From: Aurantiochytrium sp. KH105
Lineage: Eukaryota > Sar > Bigyra > Thraustochytrida > Thraustochytriidae
Direction of reading: 5' to 3'
Assembly (NCBI GenBank): GCA_003116975.1
Contig: BGKB01000004.1
Coordinates: 372,001 to 436,000, forward strand
Length of the DNA: 64,000 nt
The notes beneath the pieces are model-generated. The model searched no databases. It saw nothing but the letters and a program-made list of their open reading frames with translations, and was not told the DNA's origin. Shown here piece after piece: positions 10,351-21,200 of the stretch (within the stretch, counting starts at the first letter, position 1; every line of letters starts with the position of its first letter). Made by a program: the position numbers and the translations under genes.

Positions 10351-13005
10351 CTAAGACGACATGCGTTCAAAGACGTACAAAAGACCGTACTCGAAGGGCG
10401 GGTTCTTGGACTTGGCCACCTTTCGGTCATTGAAAATGACCCAGTCATCCTTGGCGTCCTCCTCGAGATCCGTCGAAAGATTGCAGTGGGCCAAGTAGTG
10501 GCCACCATGGGGCGTTTTGCCAATGTGCGAGATGAAACCGCGCAAAACGTAGTGACCCTCTCTGGCATCGTTTTCGGAGAGGATTTCCGCTTCCTGCGCA
10601 GCTGCTGATTTCTCGCCAGCGCTGCCACCGCCACCGCCAGCCTTGTCGGCCGCCACCAAGTCGCTTAGCTCGGCAGCGTGACTGAATAACCAATCCGCGG
10701 CGCGCTCCATGTTGCCGCCACACTCCTTGAGAGCAAGCTTGACGCCATCTTCTTCAAATCCCATGCTTGTGAGCATAGCAACCGATTCGGCATCGGCGGA
10801 GTCCCCTGCGTCGGGTGCAGACGTGGTGCTGGGCGGGTCATTAAAGTCCGCATCGCCCATGTGTTCCAAAACCCACTGCATCGCGGCTTCTGCAGAATTG
10901 TTGCCGGTGGCCAAGAGAGCGCGCTTGCACCCGTTCTCATTGAATCCCATTGCCGTCAGCTGCTGCAACAGTGCCTCGTCGGGCGTTGCAGCCGCGGGAG
11001 GCCCCGTGGTTTGATCCGGCGCAAGGTCCGGGAGTTCTTCCTCCCCAGACTGCAGGCCTTGGCCGCGAAACGCCGAAAAATCGAGATCTCGCGGCACCGG
11101 CACACGCGCATCAATCTTCTTTGGAACCCAATCGTCACCAAGAACATAGCGTTTGAGCTGCACTGCCAGGTATTGAGGAAAGCTGCTCATCGAAGGGATC
11201 TGCACGGCCTTACCGCGCTGGCCCGTTGCTGGCGAAAGGTAATCATCCACTTCTACGGCTGCCGAGTCGCCCAGAGAGGCGGCAAGACACGCCTCGAATG
11301 ACACCAGCGGCGGAGGTGCCTCTTCTGTTTCTGCAGACTTCGCGCCCGCTGCGGCCTTGGCATTGTCTTCCGAGGCGGCGGTCGCCGCTGCCGCCGCTGC
11401 CTCTGCAGAGGGTGGCGCTGGCACGCTGAGCATCAGAACATTGCTCACATTGTTCTGGTACTTGACCTTGCCCGACTGCTGGCACTCCAGGCGCTCCTCG
11501 ACCAAAAACGAGAAGAGTCGAGACGGGTCGCGCAGGCCCGCATCAAAGTACGAGGCCGTGTTTGCGCGCTCCATGCGCGAAATGCGGTCCAGCACAAACT
11601 GAAAGTACTCTCGCGAGTCCTGCTGCTCACGCGTGCCAAAGTCAGGATGCCCATGGCCAAGACAGTCCTTGAGCATTTTCGGAGCCACGGCCACCACGTT
11701 GTCATCCTCTAGCGCCTCAATACCATTGCCCGAAGGGTCCGAAAGCGCCGCGGCGAGCTTGACGAGCTGCGTCTCAAGATCAGTCTGTGGCTCGTCCGGC
11801 GCGCGCTTAAAGCATTCCATCCGAAGACGCTCCTTTTCCCGGTTGCGATCCCTCAAGCTTCGTCGATCTCCAGCTTGACTAGCTTCACTGTAAAAGAATC
11901 TTTCGCGAAAGGCGGAGAGTGAAAAGAGGACCTGGTACACCGAGTTCGCATAGCACGAGTTGCCGAGGTTGTAAAGGCCCACGCGCCCCGGACCGTAGCA
12001 GTCGACGAGCTGCTCGTCACCCTCCAGGACCGCAGAGAGCGTGATCGACTTGTTCAGATCAATCTCCATTTCCATCATGGACTTTTCTGTCTTCTCCAAG
12101 TCCATAATGTTGATCCCAAAGTGTCGCAAATGCTTTCCCAAGTAAGGATCCTCCACCATTCCGTCCTCCGACGGGTCGTAGGAATACACGTCAGCTTTGC
12201 CATCTGCCGTGATGGTTCCGAGCTTTACAGCCAAGGGATATTTGCGCCCGGTCGCCTCGAAGTGCTTGAGCGCCGCGCCGGTGCCCCCGGATCCGTCCCA
12301 GTTGCGACGGCCAGAGCCAATATATCCGGTGCTCAGGTTCAACCACAAGTTCTCCGTAAGACCGCTATCCTCGCAGCGCCAGGTCTTCGGGTCTGGCGAG
12401 ATACGCACGCCATTGTCGAGCTGCTCGAGGTTTTCGGCAAATTTGCTCACCGGTCGCTTCTCCTCGCTTGCGTCCCAGGCTTCAAACTCGCGCTGCGAAG
12501 AAGCATCTTCCATGGCAATAATGGCGTCCGCCGCCTCCAACAGGGACGCCGGCAAAAGTTTAGAAGCAGATTCGCTCGGGTACCCCAGGACTGCATCCAG
12601 GTCCGGGTAGACAGCAAAGCCGTACTCCTTGACGAGCGTGCCCTTGCCGCCAATCACGTCAGCTGGGGAAAAACCGCCCTCCACGCCAATGGCAAGCTTG
12701 GTGGGTTCTTCGTCCTTCTTTTCCGATGTCATCTCAGTGTCCTCCTGCTCCTCCTTCTCGCGGTACCACTTCATGTACATGTACAGCTTGGATCCTGTGC
12801 GCTCATGGTCGACGCCCACAAAGAGCGAAGAGTACGCCTGCAAGGTTTTCATGTTTAGAAAGATTCCGTCGTCGGCCATCTCGGGCGTGATGAATGAAAA
12901 GCCGCACTCATCCTTCCACACGCGTGCGCCGCTGCCCGAAGGCGCCCGCGCCTCGCTCGCCACGGCGGCGATGCGCTCGGCCAGAACTTCGTCTTTTACC
13001 ACCAT
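10351..13005 (-). CDS. USP5: Ubiquitin C-terminal hydrolase, USP5/isopeptidase T (Ubp14) family
   Basis: A deubiquitinase of 884 residues that in this family recycles free polyubiquitin chains. Order: N-terminal cryptic UBP-like region (1-180), ZnF-UBP fold (about 197-310), catalytic USP core with nucleophile C351 (GLYNLGNSCYANS) and catalytic His about 836 (KTPHGGHYLAHC), and two UBA domains inserted in the core (LTAMGFNENGCKRALLATGN; LTSMGFEEDGVKLALKECGG). I chose the ATG at 13005 because the MVVKDEVLAE start begins the conserved region; 102 further upstream codons are open but look like 5' UTR. The ZnF-UBP keeps the ubiquitin-tail-binding features (GRRNWDG, DVYSYD) but has lost three of four zinc ligands compared with human USP5. 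It converges with the transsulfuration gene, 282 bp apart. Confidence 0.94.
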   Translation of the reverse strand: MVVKDEVLAERIAAVASEARAPSGSGARVWKDECGFSFITPEMADDGIFLNMKTLQAYSSLFVGVDHERTGSKLYMYMKWYREKEEQEDTEMTSEKKDEEPTKLAIGVEGGFSPADVIGGKGTLVKEYGFAVYPDLDAVLGYPSESASKLLPASLLEAADAIIAMEDASSQREFEAWDASEEKRPVSKFAENLEQLDNGVRISPDPKTWRCEDSGLTENLWLNLSTGYIGSGRRNWDGSGGTGAALKHFEATGRKYPLAVKLGTITADGKADVYSYDPSEDGMVEDPYLGKHLRHFGINIMDLEKTEKSMMEMEIDLNKSITLSAVLEGDEQLVDCYGPGRVGLYNLGNSCYANSVYQVLFSLSAFRERFFYSEASQAGDRRSLRDRNREKERLRMECFKRAPDEPQTDLETQLVKLAAALSDPSGNGIEALEDDNVVAVAPKMLKDCLGHGHPDFGTREQQDSREYFQFVLDRISRMERANTASYFDAGLRDPSRLFSFLVEERLECQQSGKVKYQNNVSNVLMLSVPAPPSAEAAAAAATAASEDNAKAAAGAKSAETEEAPPPLVSFEACLAASLGDSAAVEVDDYLSPATGQRGKAVQIPSMSSFPQYLAVQLKRYVLGDDWVPKKIDARVPVPRDLDFSAFRGQGLQSGEEELPDLAPDQTTGPPAAATPDEALLQQLTAMGFNENGCKRALLATGNNSAEAAMQWVLEHMGDADFNDPPSTTSAPDAGDSADAESVAMLTSMGFEEDGVKLALKECGGNMERAADWLFSHAAELSDLVAADKAGGGGGSAGEKSAAAQEAEILSENDAREGHYVLRGFISHIGKTPHGGHYLAHCNLSTDLEEDAKDDWVIFNDRKVAKSKNPPFEYGLLYVFERMSS

Positions 13006-13383
13006 CCTTTTCCTGCACACGCGTCCGCGCCGCTCGTACGCACTCTGCCTCTTGCCTCTGTCTCGCCCCTTGCCCGTCGCCAGGACGCCGTCCGTCCAGT
13101 GCCTGTCGTGAGGACTCCTTCGCGCGCGCGTTCCTCTCGCGAACCTTCGTTCGTTGTTTGTTTGTTTCTTTGGTTGTGTCTCTCTCTTGCATCTTTCCAT
13201 CTTGCAATCATTCTCCGACTCAGAACGCCTGGCTGCGGAAAAGCAGCCAGATGCAGGATTGAAGATCATTCTTCGCAACAACAAGCTCATTAGTTTTGCT
13301 TTCAATGTCAACGTCGAGAAGATAAAACTGACATGAGCCAGACGCGACTCGAGAGGGAAAACGATATAAAGCCTTGCTGCCTT
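13006..13383. other. Intergenic region between two minus-strand genes
   Basis: Contains the 5' flank of the USP5 gene (start at 13005) and the 3' flank of the aldo-keto reductase gene (stop at 13384). An open frame runs through most of it in phase with USP5 but lacks conserved residues. No other feature is seen. Confidence 0.5.
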
Positions 13384-15093
13384 CTACGAGACCGAATCAA
13401 AAACTTGTTCAAAGGCAGAGTCCTCCGCGACAGCCGAGACCAAGCTGGTAGCAGCCCGCTGACAATCGAGCACGTGCGCAATTTGTGTAGCTCCGGGAAC
13501 GTGTACCAAACAAGGCCATTTCTGCGCAGAACAAGCAAGCCAAAGCGCAAAGGGACTCATGTCTTCTCGTGCGGCAAGCGGAAAACGTTGCTCTAAACCC
13601 TTGAACCCAGATGGATCTTTCCGAAAGGCGGTGCCGCCAAAGGTTTTGATGGCAATAAAAGCAATGCCGTGGTCCTGACAGTACTGCAACGTACCTCCAA
13701 ATTTGCCTGATGCCCGTGCACTACGCATGTCCCAAGCTGAAAGCTCGTTTTGGACAGAAGCGATCGGAATGCCTGCGCCGAGCACAGCTTCGAGCTGAGC
13801 GAGTGTGACGTTACACAAACCGAGCCGATCTACTAGGCCCCGATCGACACACGAGTGCGCTGCGCGCATAATGCGGATCAGATCTTCTTCGTGACGCGGG
13901 CAGTGATGCAGCTGCCACAAATCGATTGGTCGATCCCCACCTAGGGCGCGGTAGCTTGCCTCGATCCGGCTCACAACATTTTCAGAGCTCAGCTTTAGCG
14001 GCATGATCCATGATCGAGAACTCGTATCCCCCACTCTTCGATCCATTCCACCTTTGGTAGCAATCAAAATAGGCGAGTTCCCGTTCTTTACATCCCCATC
14101 TTTCTCGCTCTCAAAACGAGATCTTGCCTGGCTCAAAAGATGTTCCATGTAGTGCAAGTCGGCCCCATCTCGACCATATGTGTCCGCTGTGTCGAAAAAA
14201 CGTACTCCATGACGCATCGCAGCCAACAAGAATTCCATCGTATCTTCCCGCGAAAGCCGTGGCCGCGGATAGTCAACACCAAGCGCAAGCGTCCCAAGCC
14301 CGATCCGGTTCCGGAGCAAGGACAAAATTGGCATTACAGGACCAGTGTCTTGTTTGCGCCTCTTTGCTTGCGTGATTTCTCTCTTTGCATCCATCCGTGC
14401 CCGCGTCGCATCGTCGGCACGAACCGCGACGGCTTCGAACATGGAGAGATAGGCACCTTCCAAAGTAGCTTCGGCTCCATTCGACGCATAATCTGCGCCA
14501 CAAAAGCCAGGCTTGTCCTGATTCACGACGGGCCCGCGCACGCATACAACGAAGTGGGCACCCGTTGTTTTGCGCAGCGAGTCGCTTGCAGGTACATCTA
14601 CAACACGAAGTTCGCCGATGCGTAGAATTCCGTCATCGTCTCCATACTGCGTCTGCACAAGATGTCCAAGGCCAGCACGATGCATTTGCACATTTTCGTG
14701 GTTCTCGCCTGGTCTTCGCCAGCGCTCCCCGGTACCTACGCCAAGCGCAAAGGCGCCTTGAACCTGGGCAAGAGTTCCAAACTTTGCACCAAGATCTTCA
14801 GGAGCGATGCCCTCTGCGGCAGCCTGGCGCTTCAATTTGGCCACAAGGGGGCTCAAGACTGGCGCAACCATAATGAACTTCACCTGCGCTACCGTCCCGG
14901 TGTCTGCGCGCTCCCTGGCCGCTGCGCGTGCTTCGCGGAAACTTCGAGCTGCGCGCACGATCGCTGCCATGGCGCGGTCCTCGTCAACTTTTGACTCGCC
15001 CGTCGACACGGACGCAAAGAACACTTTGTACACCTCGCTGCAAGACTCATCGACACTCGCAGCGTCAGTCTCTGGCCGCGCGCGCTTGGACAT
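13384..15093 (-). CDS. Macro-domain-like / aldo-keto reductase fusion protein
   Basis: A 569-residue two-part protein. Residues about 255-569 are an aldo-keto reductase, an NAD(P)H-dependent carbonyl reductase with a TIM barrel; the tetrad is visible as D301 and Y306 (DTADTYG), K347 (ATKGG) and H396/H397 (LWQLHHC). Residues about 20-225 resemble a macro (ADP-ribose-binding) domain, but the element usually last in that fold (VFFASVSTG followed by a helix with AMAAIVRAARSF) comes first, and the parts usually first and central follow. The usual asparagine/glycine ADP-ribose loop is not recognisable, so ligand binding is doubtful. A lysine/arginine-rich linker (about 235-250) joins the halves. 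The AKR call is secure; the macro call is tentative. It lies 161 bp downstream of the ABCA gene on the same strand. Confidence 0.8.
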   Translation of the reverse strand: MSKRARPETDAASVDESCSEVYKVFFASVSTGESKVDEDRAMAAIVRAARSFREARAAARERADTGTVAQVKFIMVAPVLSPLVAKLKRQAAAEGIAPEDLGAKFGTLAQVQGAFALGVGTGERWRRPGENHENVQMHRAGLGHLVQTQYGDDDGILRIGELRVVDVPASDSLRKTTGAHFVVCVRGPVVNQDKPGFCGADYASNGAEATLEGAYLSMFEAVAVRADDATRARMDAKREITQAKRRKQDTGPVMPILSLLRNRIGLGTLALGVDYPRPRLSREDTMEFLLAAMRHGVRFFDTADTYGRDGADLHYMEHLLSQARSRFESEKDGDVKNGNSPILIATKGGMDRRVGDTSSRSWIMPLKLSSENVVSRIEASYRALGGDRPIDLWQLHHCPRHEEDLIRIMRAAHSCVDRGLVDRLGLCNVTLAQLEAVLGAGIPIASVQNELSAWDMRSARASGKFGGTLQYCQDHGIAFIAIKTFGGTAFRKDPSGFKGLEQRFPLAAREDMSPFALWLACSAQKWPCLVHVPGATQIAHVLDCQRAATSLVSAVAEDSAFEQVFDSVS

Positions 15094-15254
15094 TCTCTTC
15101 TTCTGCTTCTTCTTCTTCTCCTTCGGTCACCCCGTTGTTCCATCATTGTAAAACTTGCCGTGGGATGAGGGAGCCTTGGTGATCCCATGAATGAATCGAC
15201 ATGAATGAAAAAAGAAAGGGGACATAAAACATCAGTGGCAGGATTTACAACGCG

Positions 15255-18200
15255 TTAGCGAAAGGGATATGAGGGCGGGGCGCTCGCTTTCTGGACTGGA
15301 GTGACGCCCGACGCGTGAAATCCTCGATGGCGCAAGAGCTTGACGACAAGCTCGTGCGCGTTCTCGTTGAGGTACCCGATTTCTTCGAGATGGGCCTCAT
15401 CAAGACCAGCAATATTCATGAAGACGTCGTGAAGCGTGGCCTGGTTCAGGAGAAAATTCGCAATGTGTCCTTCCGTACGTGCCTTCTCACTAAAGAGCTC
15501 CGCGAAGGCGTGCGTCAAGTCGAAGCCGTCGCGCGGAAAGTAGATGCGCATCACGTCGTTAAGACAGTTGCCCAGGACCGCCTGCTCGTAAACGTGCTTT
15601 TTCACAAAGTCCAGTGCCTCCTGGCGGTGACCGGGCATGACCTTCAAAATAAGAACATAGCCATTGCCAAAACGGTCCTTCAAACCCTGGGGCGTGTCGA
15701 CAGCCCGAATTTGGCCCTTGGTGATTATGCAGACGCGATCACACAGCTCATCGGCCTCCTCCATGGAGTGAGTCGTGATCACAATAGCACACTTGTAGCT
15801 TTCGCGAAAGTATTGAATACATTCCCAAACCTTGCGACGCGTGGACGGGTCGAGCTGGGTCGTTGGCTCGTCGAGAATAACCACTCGCGGGCTCCCGAGC
15901 ATGGCGAGCGCAATTGATAGTCGGCGTTGCATGCCGCCGCTCATGGCGCTTACCTTGCGATCCATGAATTCCGAAAGGTCGAGACGCGACGCAACCTCCT
16001 CAATCAGGCTGACGCGCTCTTGTTGCGTTACCATGGCCCCTCGCAAATGAAGCACGAGCTCAAGGTGTTGACGAGCCGTAAGTCCCGTCCAAAGGCAATC
16101 TCGTTGACCAACGTATCCGAGGTGAGGTAGAATGCGCGTCATTTGCGTCTCCACGTCCAAGCCCATCACATACGCCTTGCCAAATGTTGCAGACAAGGTT
16201 CCATTCAAGATACGACAAAGTGTAGACTTGGCTGAACCGTTGGGACCGAGAAAACCAACAACCTCACCAGGCCGAACCGCGAGGTAGGCGTCCGTAAGAG
16301 CTTCCACCCTACCCCGTCGCGTAAAGTACGTCTTGGAAAGCTTTGCGAGGGCAATGGGATCGCGTTCACTGCGACTCAGGCCATCGAAAGCCGCGACAAG
16401 AGACTCTACCCGCTCGCGCTCTGCACGCACGCACGACCGCGTTCGCCCGGGCCCGCGCCAACTCGAGTTCGCATCATCGAGGTTGTCATCGGAATAGCGG
16501 TGCTCCGAGATGGGCGCCGAGCGATAACGGGGGTTAATGCGCCCACACAAACGATGCCACATTCCATAGCATCCATGTTCTAGAACCATGAGAGCTTCCG
16601 GAGGAAACGTTCGCAGCCAGTAGGCAAAGAGACCAATGAGAATCATCACGAGCGAGCCCGCCCAAAACACACCGAGGTCTTTGCGGAAAAACACCGCATT
16701 GTCACTGGAGCACGTTTGCGAGAACGCGAGCGCTGAAGATCCTACGAAGTCAGTCGATGCATTCAGCACCTCTGTGCGCGTTCCTCCGCGGAAAAAGTTG
16801 AACATTGAACTCGAGAACCCAATCGAGAAAATCAGATTGAGCGCTCGCAAAGAGTCGCGCGAAGCATCTGGCGCCGCTTTGTCCTGCTGAGGATTCAGGT
16901 GTCGCTGAGCACATGTTGCCCCCGCTAAATTCTCAAATGAGATATCGAGACCAACGTAGTTTCGAACGGTGCAAGTGTTTGCGTCGGGAAGAAACATTGA
17001 ATCTTTCAGATGGCGGAGCGTGAGAATAGGGGGCAAGACGCCCCACAAAATGAGCAAAATGCCCCCAAAAAAGGCCGCCATGCGGTGGTGCCGAAAGAGC
17101 GAACTGATGATGAGCGACAGGCCAGAGAGACCAAGCGCGAGCGAGACAGATACCGCTAGCAACATGAACCATGAACCGGGCTCGTTGACAATGCGCCCAT
17201 ACCACCAAAACACCCCATCGTGAGTGCCATCCGTGACGAGAGTCGTAATCTCCTCCAAGATGGCGAGCTCGCGCTCCACCCAAACCCCGTCCGTCTCATT
17301 GCTGACGACGACGCATCGGCAGGCGGAAACGTTATCCAGATTGCAAAGATAAAGCAGCTCCTCGTCGTGAACGCCAGTGCCAATGGTGACCGCCATGAAA
17401 ATGCTCATTGCAATAATGAAGATGATGAAGAGGACCACAAAGAGAAATAACAGCTCCGACGCGGCCATGGTTGTAAAGGTGCAGCGATGCAGCTTGAAAA
17501 TCTGCAGATAGCCGCTGTTGATCTCAAAAACGCCGTACGGAATGAGAAGGATCGCCACAAAAGACAAAAGCAACGAGAGCGCGAGCACGTCCGTCCTCAA
17601 TTCCGAATTCGTCGACTCGACGAGGGTGATGGAAACGAGCAGAACGACTGCAACGAACCACTTGGCGACCACTTCCCATGAAAATATGCGCACCCGAAAG
17701 TTCTTGAACGTGATGGCTCCAACTTGCTCGAGCCAGAGCCAGATGCCGTATGCGCGAACCTCGAGACCCTGCAGCTGTAGATCCGCTGCAGCAGGAAGCG
17801 TGCGCAGCTGTACAACGCTCTGTAGCGGCGGCGCAGACCCCGCCGAGGGCGGCACAACATCCTTGCTCGAGAGCGCAGACGGCCTTCGCGACGACTCGGG
17901 TGCCGACATGGTTGATTGCGAACGCGGTTCGGAAGCGAAAATAATGCTCATATTCTCCGAATGCGTCTTTCGCGCAAGTTGACGCACGGGCCTGTCCACC
18001 GCTGCGGGTCGATCAAAACTTTTCGCGGGAGGAGCACCATCCGTCGCTGAGACAGCGGCCTTTTCGTACGTCGCGATCTCCTTTTCCCTCAGCTTTTCGT
18101 TGGACTCTTGTGTGTGGTTACGCTGTTTCTGGGCCACCGAGTCAATTCGCGTACTTAATCGGCCCGAGAGCGTGCTTGAGTCCGAGCTGCGGAGGGGGCC

Positions 18201-21200
18201 CCGTCCGAGGTGGCGATTCGAGTCCTCCACGATGGAGAGAAAAACTTCCTCAAAAGTCGTATTGCTAATGCCGTATTCTCGAATGCGCGACTCTGGCGAT
18301 TGGACCCACGTGATCAAAGCCGCCAACCCCTCAACGAGCTGTTTCTGAGGGTCTTTCATCGCCTCGTCACGCGCTGATTCGATCATGGGCGATGCGGTGT
18401 CCACCTCGTCTTTGGAGAAGGCTCGGGCCTCGCGGAAACTTGCAGAATTCGGCGCTCCGCTTCCTCGAGACCAGCTTCGATCACCTTGCTCGGTATCCGT
18501 GACTGAACGCAGGGAGCCATCTGTCGCCCCGACAGTGGCTTCATGCAGGTGCTCCTCGCCAACTTCATCGTCGTCTTCGATGATTGTGTCCGTGTCGCTG
18601 TCTCTGGCACTCTCATCGTGAGTCTGAACGCGAGCATCGCGCCGTAAGGCATCGCTTGCTGCCGAATTTACCCCCTCTGTCAGGCGAATTGAGATATCGT
18701 GCCCCTTTCCAGCCTTGGGATCTTCATCGTTTGAGGATTCATTGAGGTCTTCGTCCATATCTGTGATTTCGTCTTGCCCGGGCTGTGATCGAAAGGTGGT
18801 TGAATCGCCAGAACTGTGCGGCGCAAGCTCTGTTGACCGCCGCCGAATGCACACCGTGAGGTAACCAGACGAGACTGTGCGCACCTCGATGCAATGATGT
18901 TGGAAAAGCGGAGCAAAGTCCTGGTCGAGACGGTTCACGACAAAGTCGACGTCTTCGGGCCGTACGTACAGTGCCAATTGAGCGATGGACCCGTAACGAA
19001 GCTTGAGATCAAGAGGGGGACCAGACGCTACAACCCGACCACGCGCCAGGACGACCACCTCGTCAGCCAGCGAATCGGCTTCAGCCATGCTATGCGTTGT
19101 GAGAACCACAAGGCTTTGCTTTTTCATGGTCTCAATGTGTCGCCAAACGTAACGTTGGTTGATTGGGTCCATGCCCGTCGTAGGTTCATCGAGGAGAACC
19201 AGGGCTGGTGTACCAATCGTAGCCAGACCCACAGACACGCGGCGGCAAGCACCACCGGAAAGTGCCCCGACCTTGTAATTACGTAGATTGTGCAGATTGA
19301 GTGAATGCAACCAGCGGTCAACAATCTCTGGAATAAGGTCCGAAGGGACCATCCTTAACCTCGCCCACAAAGCAAAGTGTTCTGTAGGGGTGAACTCTCT
19401 ATACAGTCGATCTTCTTGCACACAGATCCCGAGTCTGACGGACGTTACGGGCATGCCATTGCAGCGAATATGGCCCGAGTCCTGCACGAGATAAGTACAA
19501 AGGATTTGAATTAATGTGCTCTTGCCCGCGCCGTTTTTCCCTAAAATAGTGAGAAGACGACCTTGCTGCACTCGAATAGAAACAGAGTCGAGCGCTTTTA
19601 CCTTTCTTGACCCTTTGCCAAAGCTCAAGGAGACATTTTCAATCACCAAGCCCTTGTCACATTCGCCACCGCCATTGAGAGGGCAGTCAACACTTGCAAA
19701 CTCATGCCCATGCTGCTGCTCGTCTTCTGGCGCAGGCGCATTCTCATCTGGTCTTGGTTCTGTGTCCTTTTCCACCACAATCTCAGGTTTCGAGCGCTGC
19801 GACCCGGTCGATGTACTGGACGCTTCGTTTTTCGCTTTGAGCACTCGTTTGTTTGTGTGTGCGAGCTTGGCCCGTCGGAAAACGCGATGGCCGCGGAGGT
19901 ACATGATGCCGAGCACAATGATGAGGTAGACGAAGGCGAGAAGGGTCAAAAACCCAATGCTCTGGCCAAATGATGGCGCATCGTGGCCAACGACGCCGTA
20001 CTCGCCAACGTGCGCCGGTTCGTCGAGAGAGCACTGCCGCGCTGACGAATATGTGCCGGACTCGACTTTGACGTACATTGGATCCACATCGAGACCCAGC
20101 GCTTTTTGAATGAGCACTGGCGTTGAATCATAAAATGTGGAACCAGCGTTGTAGGCTGTACCGCCGTTGAGCAGCACGGCGCCGACGATTTGTGCCCAGA
20201 TCTGCGCAAAGTGAAAGCTCGGAATAAAAAAGAGTGCTGCGAGCTGGATCGAAGCCCGCGGGTCCCCGGCTGTGTCCCAGACGCTATCCTGCGCCGATGC
20301 CAGGTACCAGCAGCCCGTGTGTTCGCTGCCGTCGTACATGATAAGCGTCGAGTTACACGTTTGATCCTTTCCGCACGTGTAGCTGTCCCCCTCGATATGC
20401 GACTCGCAGGCAATGTAGGTAGTATTTTCGGGCTGGAAATAAGACGGCCCGACGCGTTCCCCAAAGAGAGGAGACAAGGTCACGACGACGTTGATGCCTA
20501 CGAGTAAGAGGTAAACGAGGATGAGATAGTCTGAACGACGCGAGAAGCCGGCAATGACGAGGACCGCAAAATGGATACTGAGCATGATTGCTCCAGCTCC
20601 AAAAAAGAGTGTGGCAAAGATGGTGCCAAAGCTGACATGCTCGAAAATCACATCTGGGAGCGCCTTGGCCAGGCCCGCGGATACGAGAGCGATGGCAAGA
20701 TCGAGGACCGTGAACAAGGTCCACCACGAAAGCCAAAATGCCCAGTACCCGCGTTTGCTGCTGAGAAGGGCGATTAAAAGACCAGACTTGGACTCATCCT
20801 GTACAAAGACGGTGGAGAGGATGCCGGTGATAATGGGTCCAGCGGCCAGAGTCAACGACACAAAGGGGTTGAAGTCGTAGTTGAAGTCCACGTCGAGAGG
20901 CTTGCCGCAGGAATCGTACGAGTAGCTTGCGATGCCCCCTGAGGTGTCTACGTAGAATTCGTTGACCGCGTAGGTGATGAGGACCATGACCGGAGTGATG
21001 AGGCAATAAAAGCAGGCGATGAAGGGCCTTCTCACAAAGACACGCACGCATTTCATAAGCAGCGCAAGGTAGATGCCCACGCTCCCGCCGCAGGGAATCA
21101 CGGAGAACGCCGTGCATCTGCCGCGAGCGCTGCCGCGCCCTGGCGCCTCCGCCTCCGCCTCCGACGCGCGAGGCCCGGCGAAGCCCCCGGGTCGCGTCGC

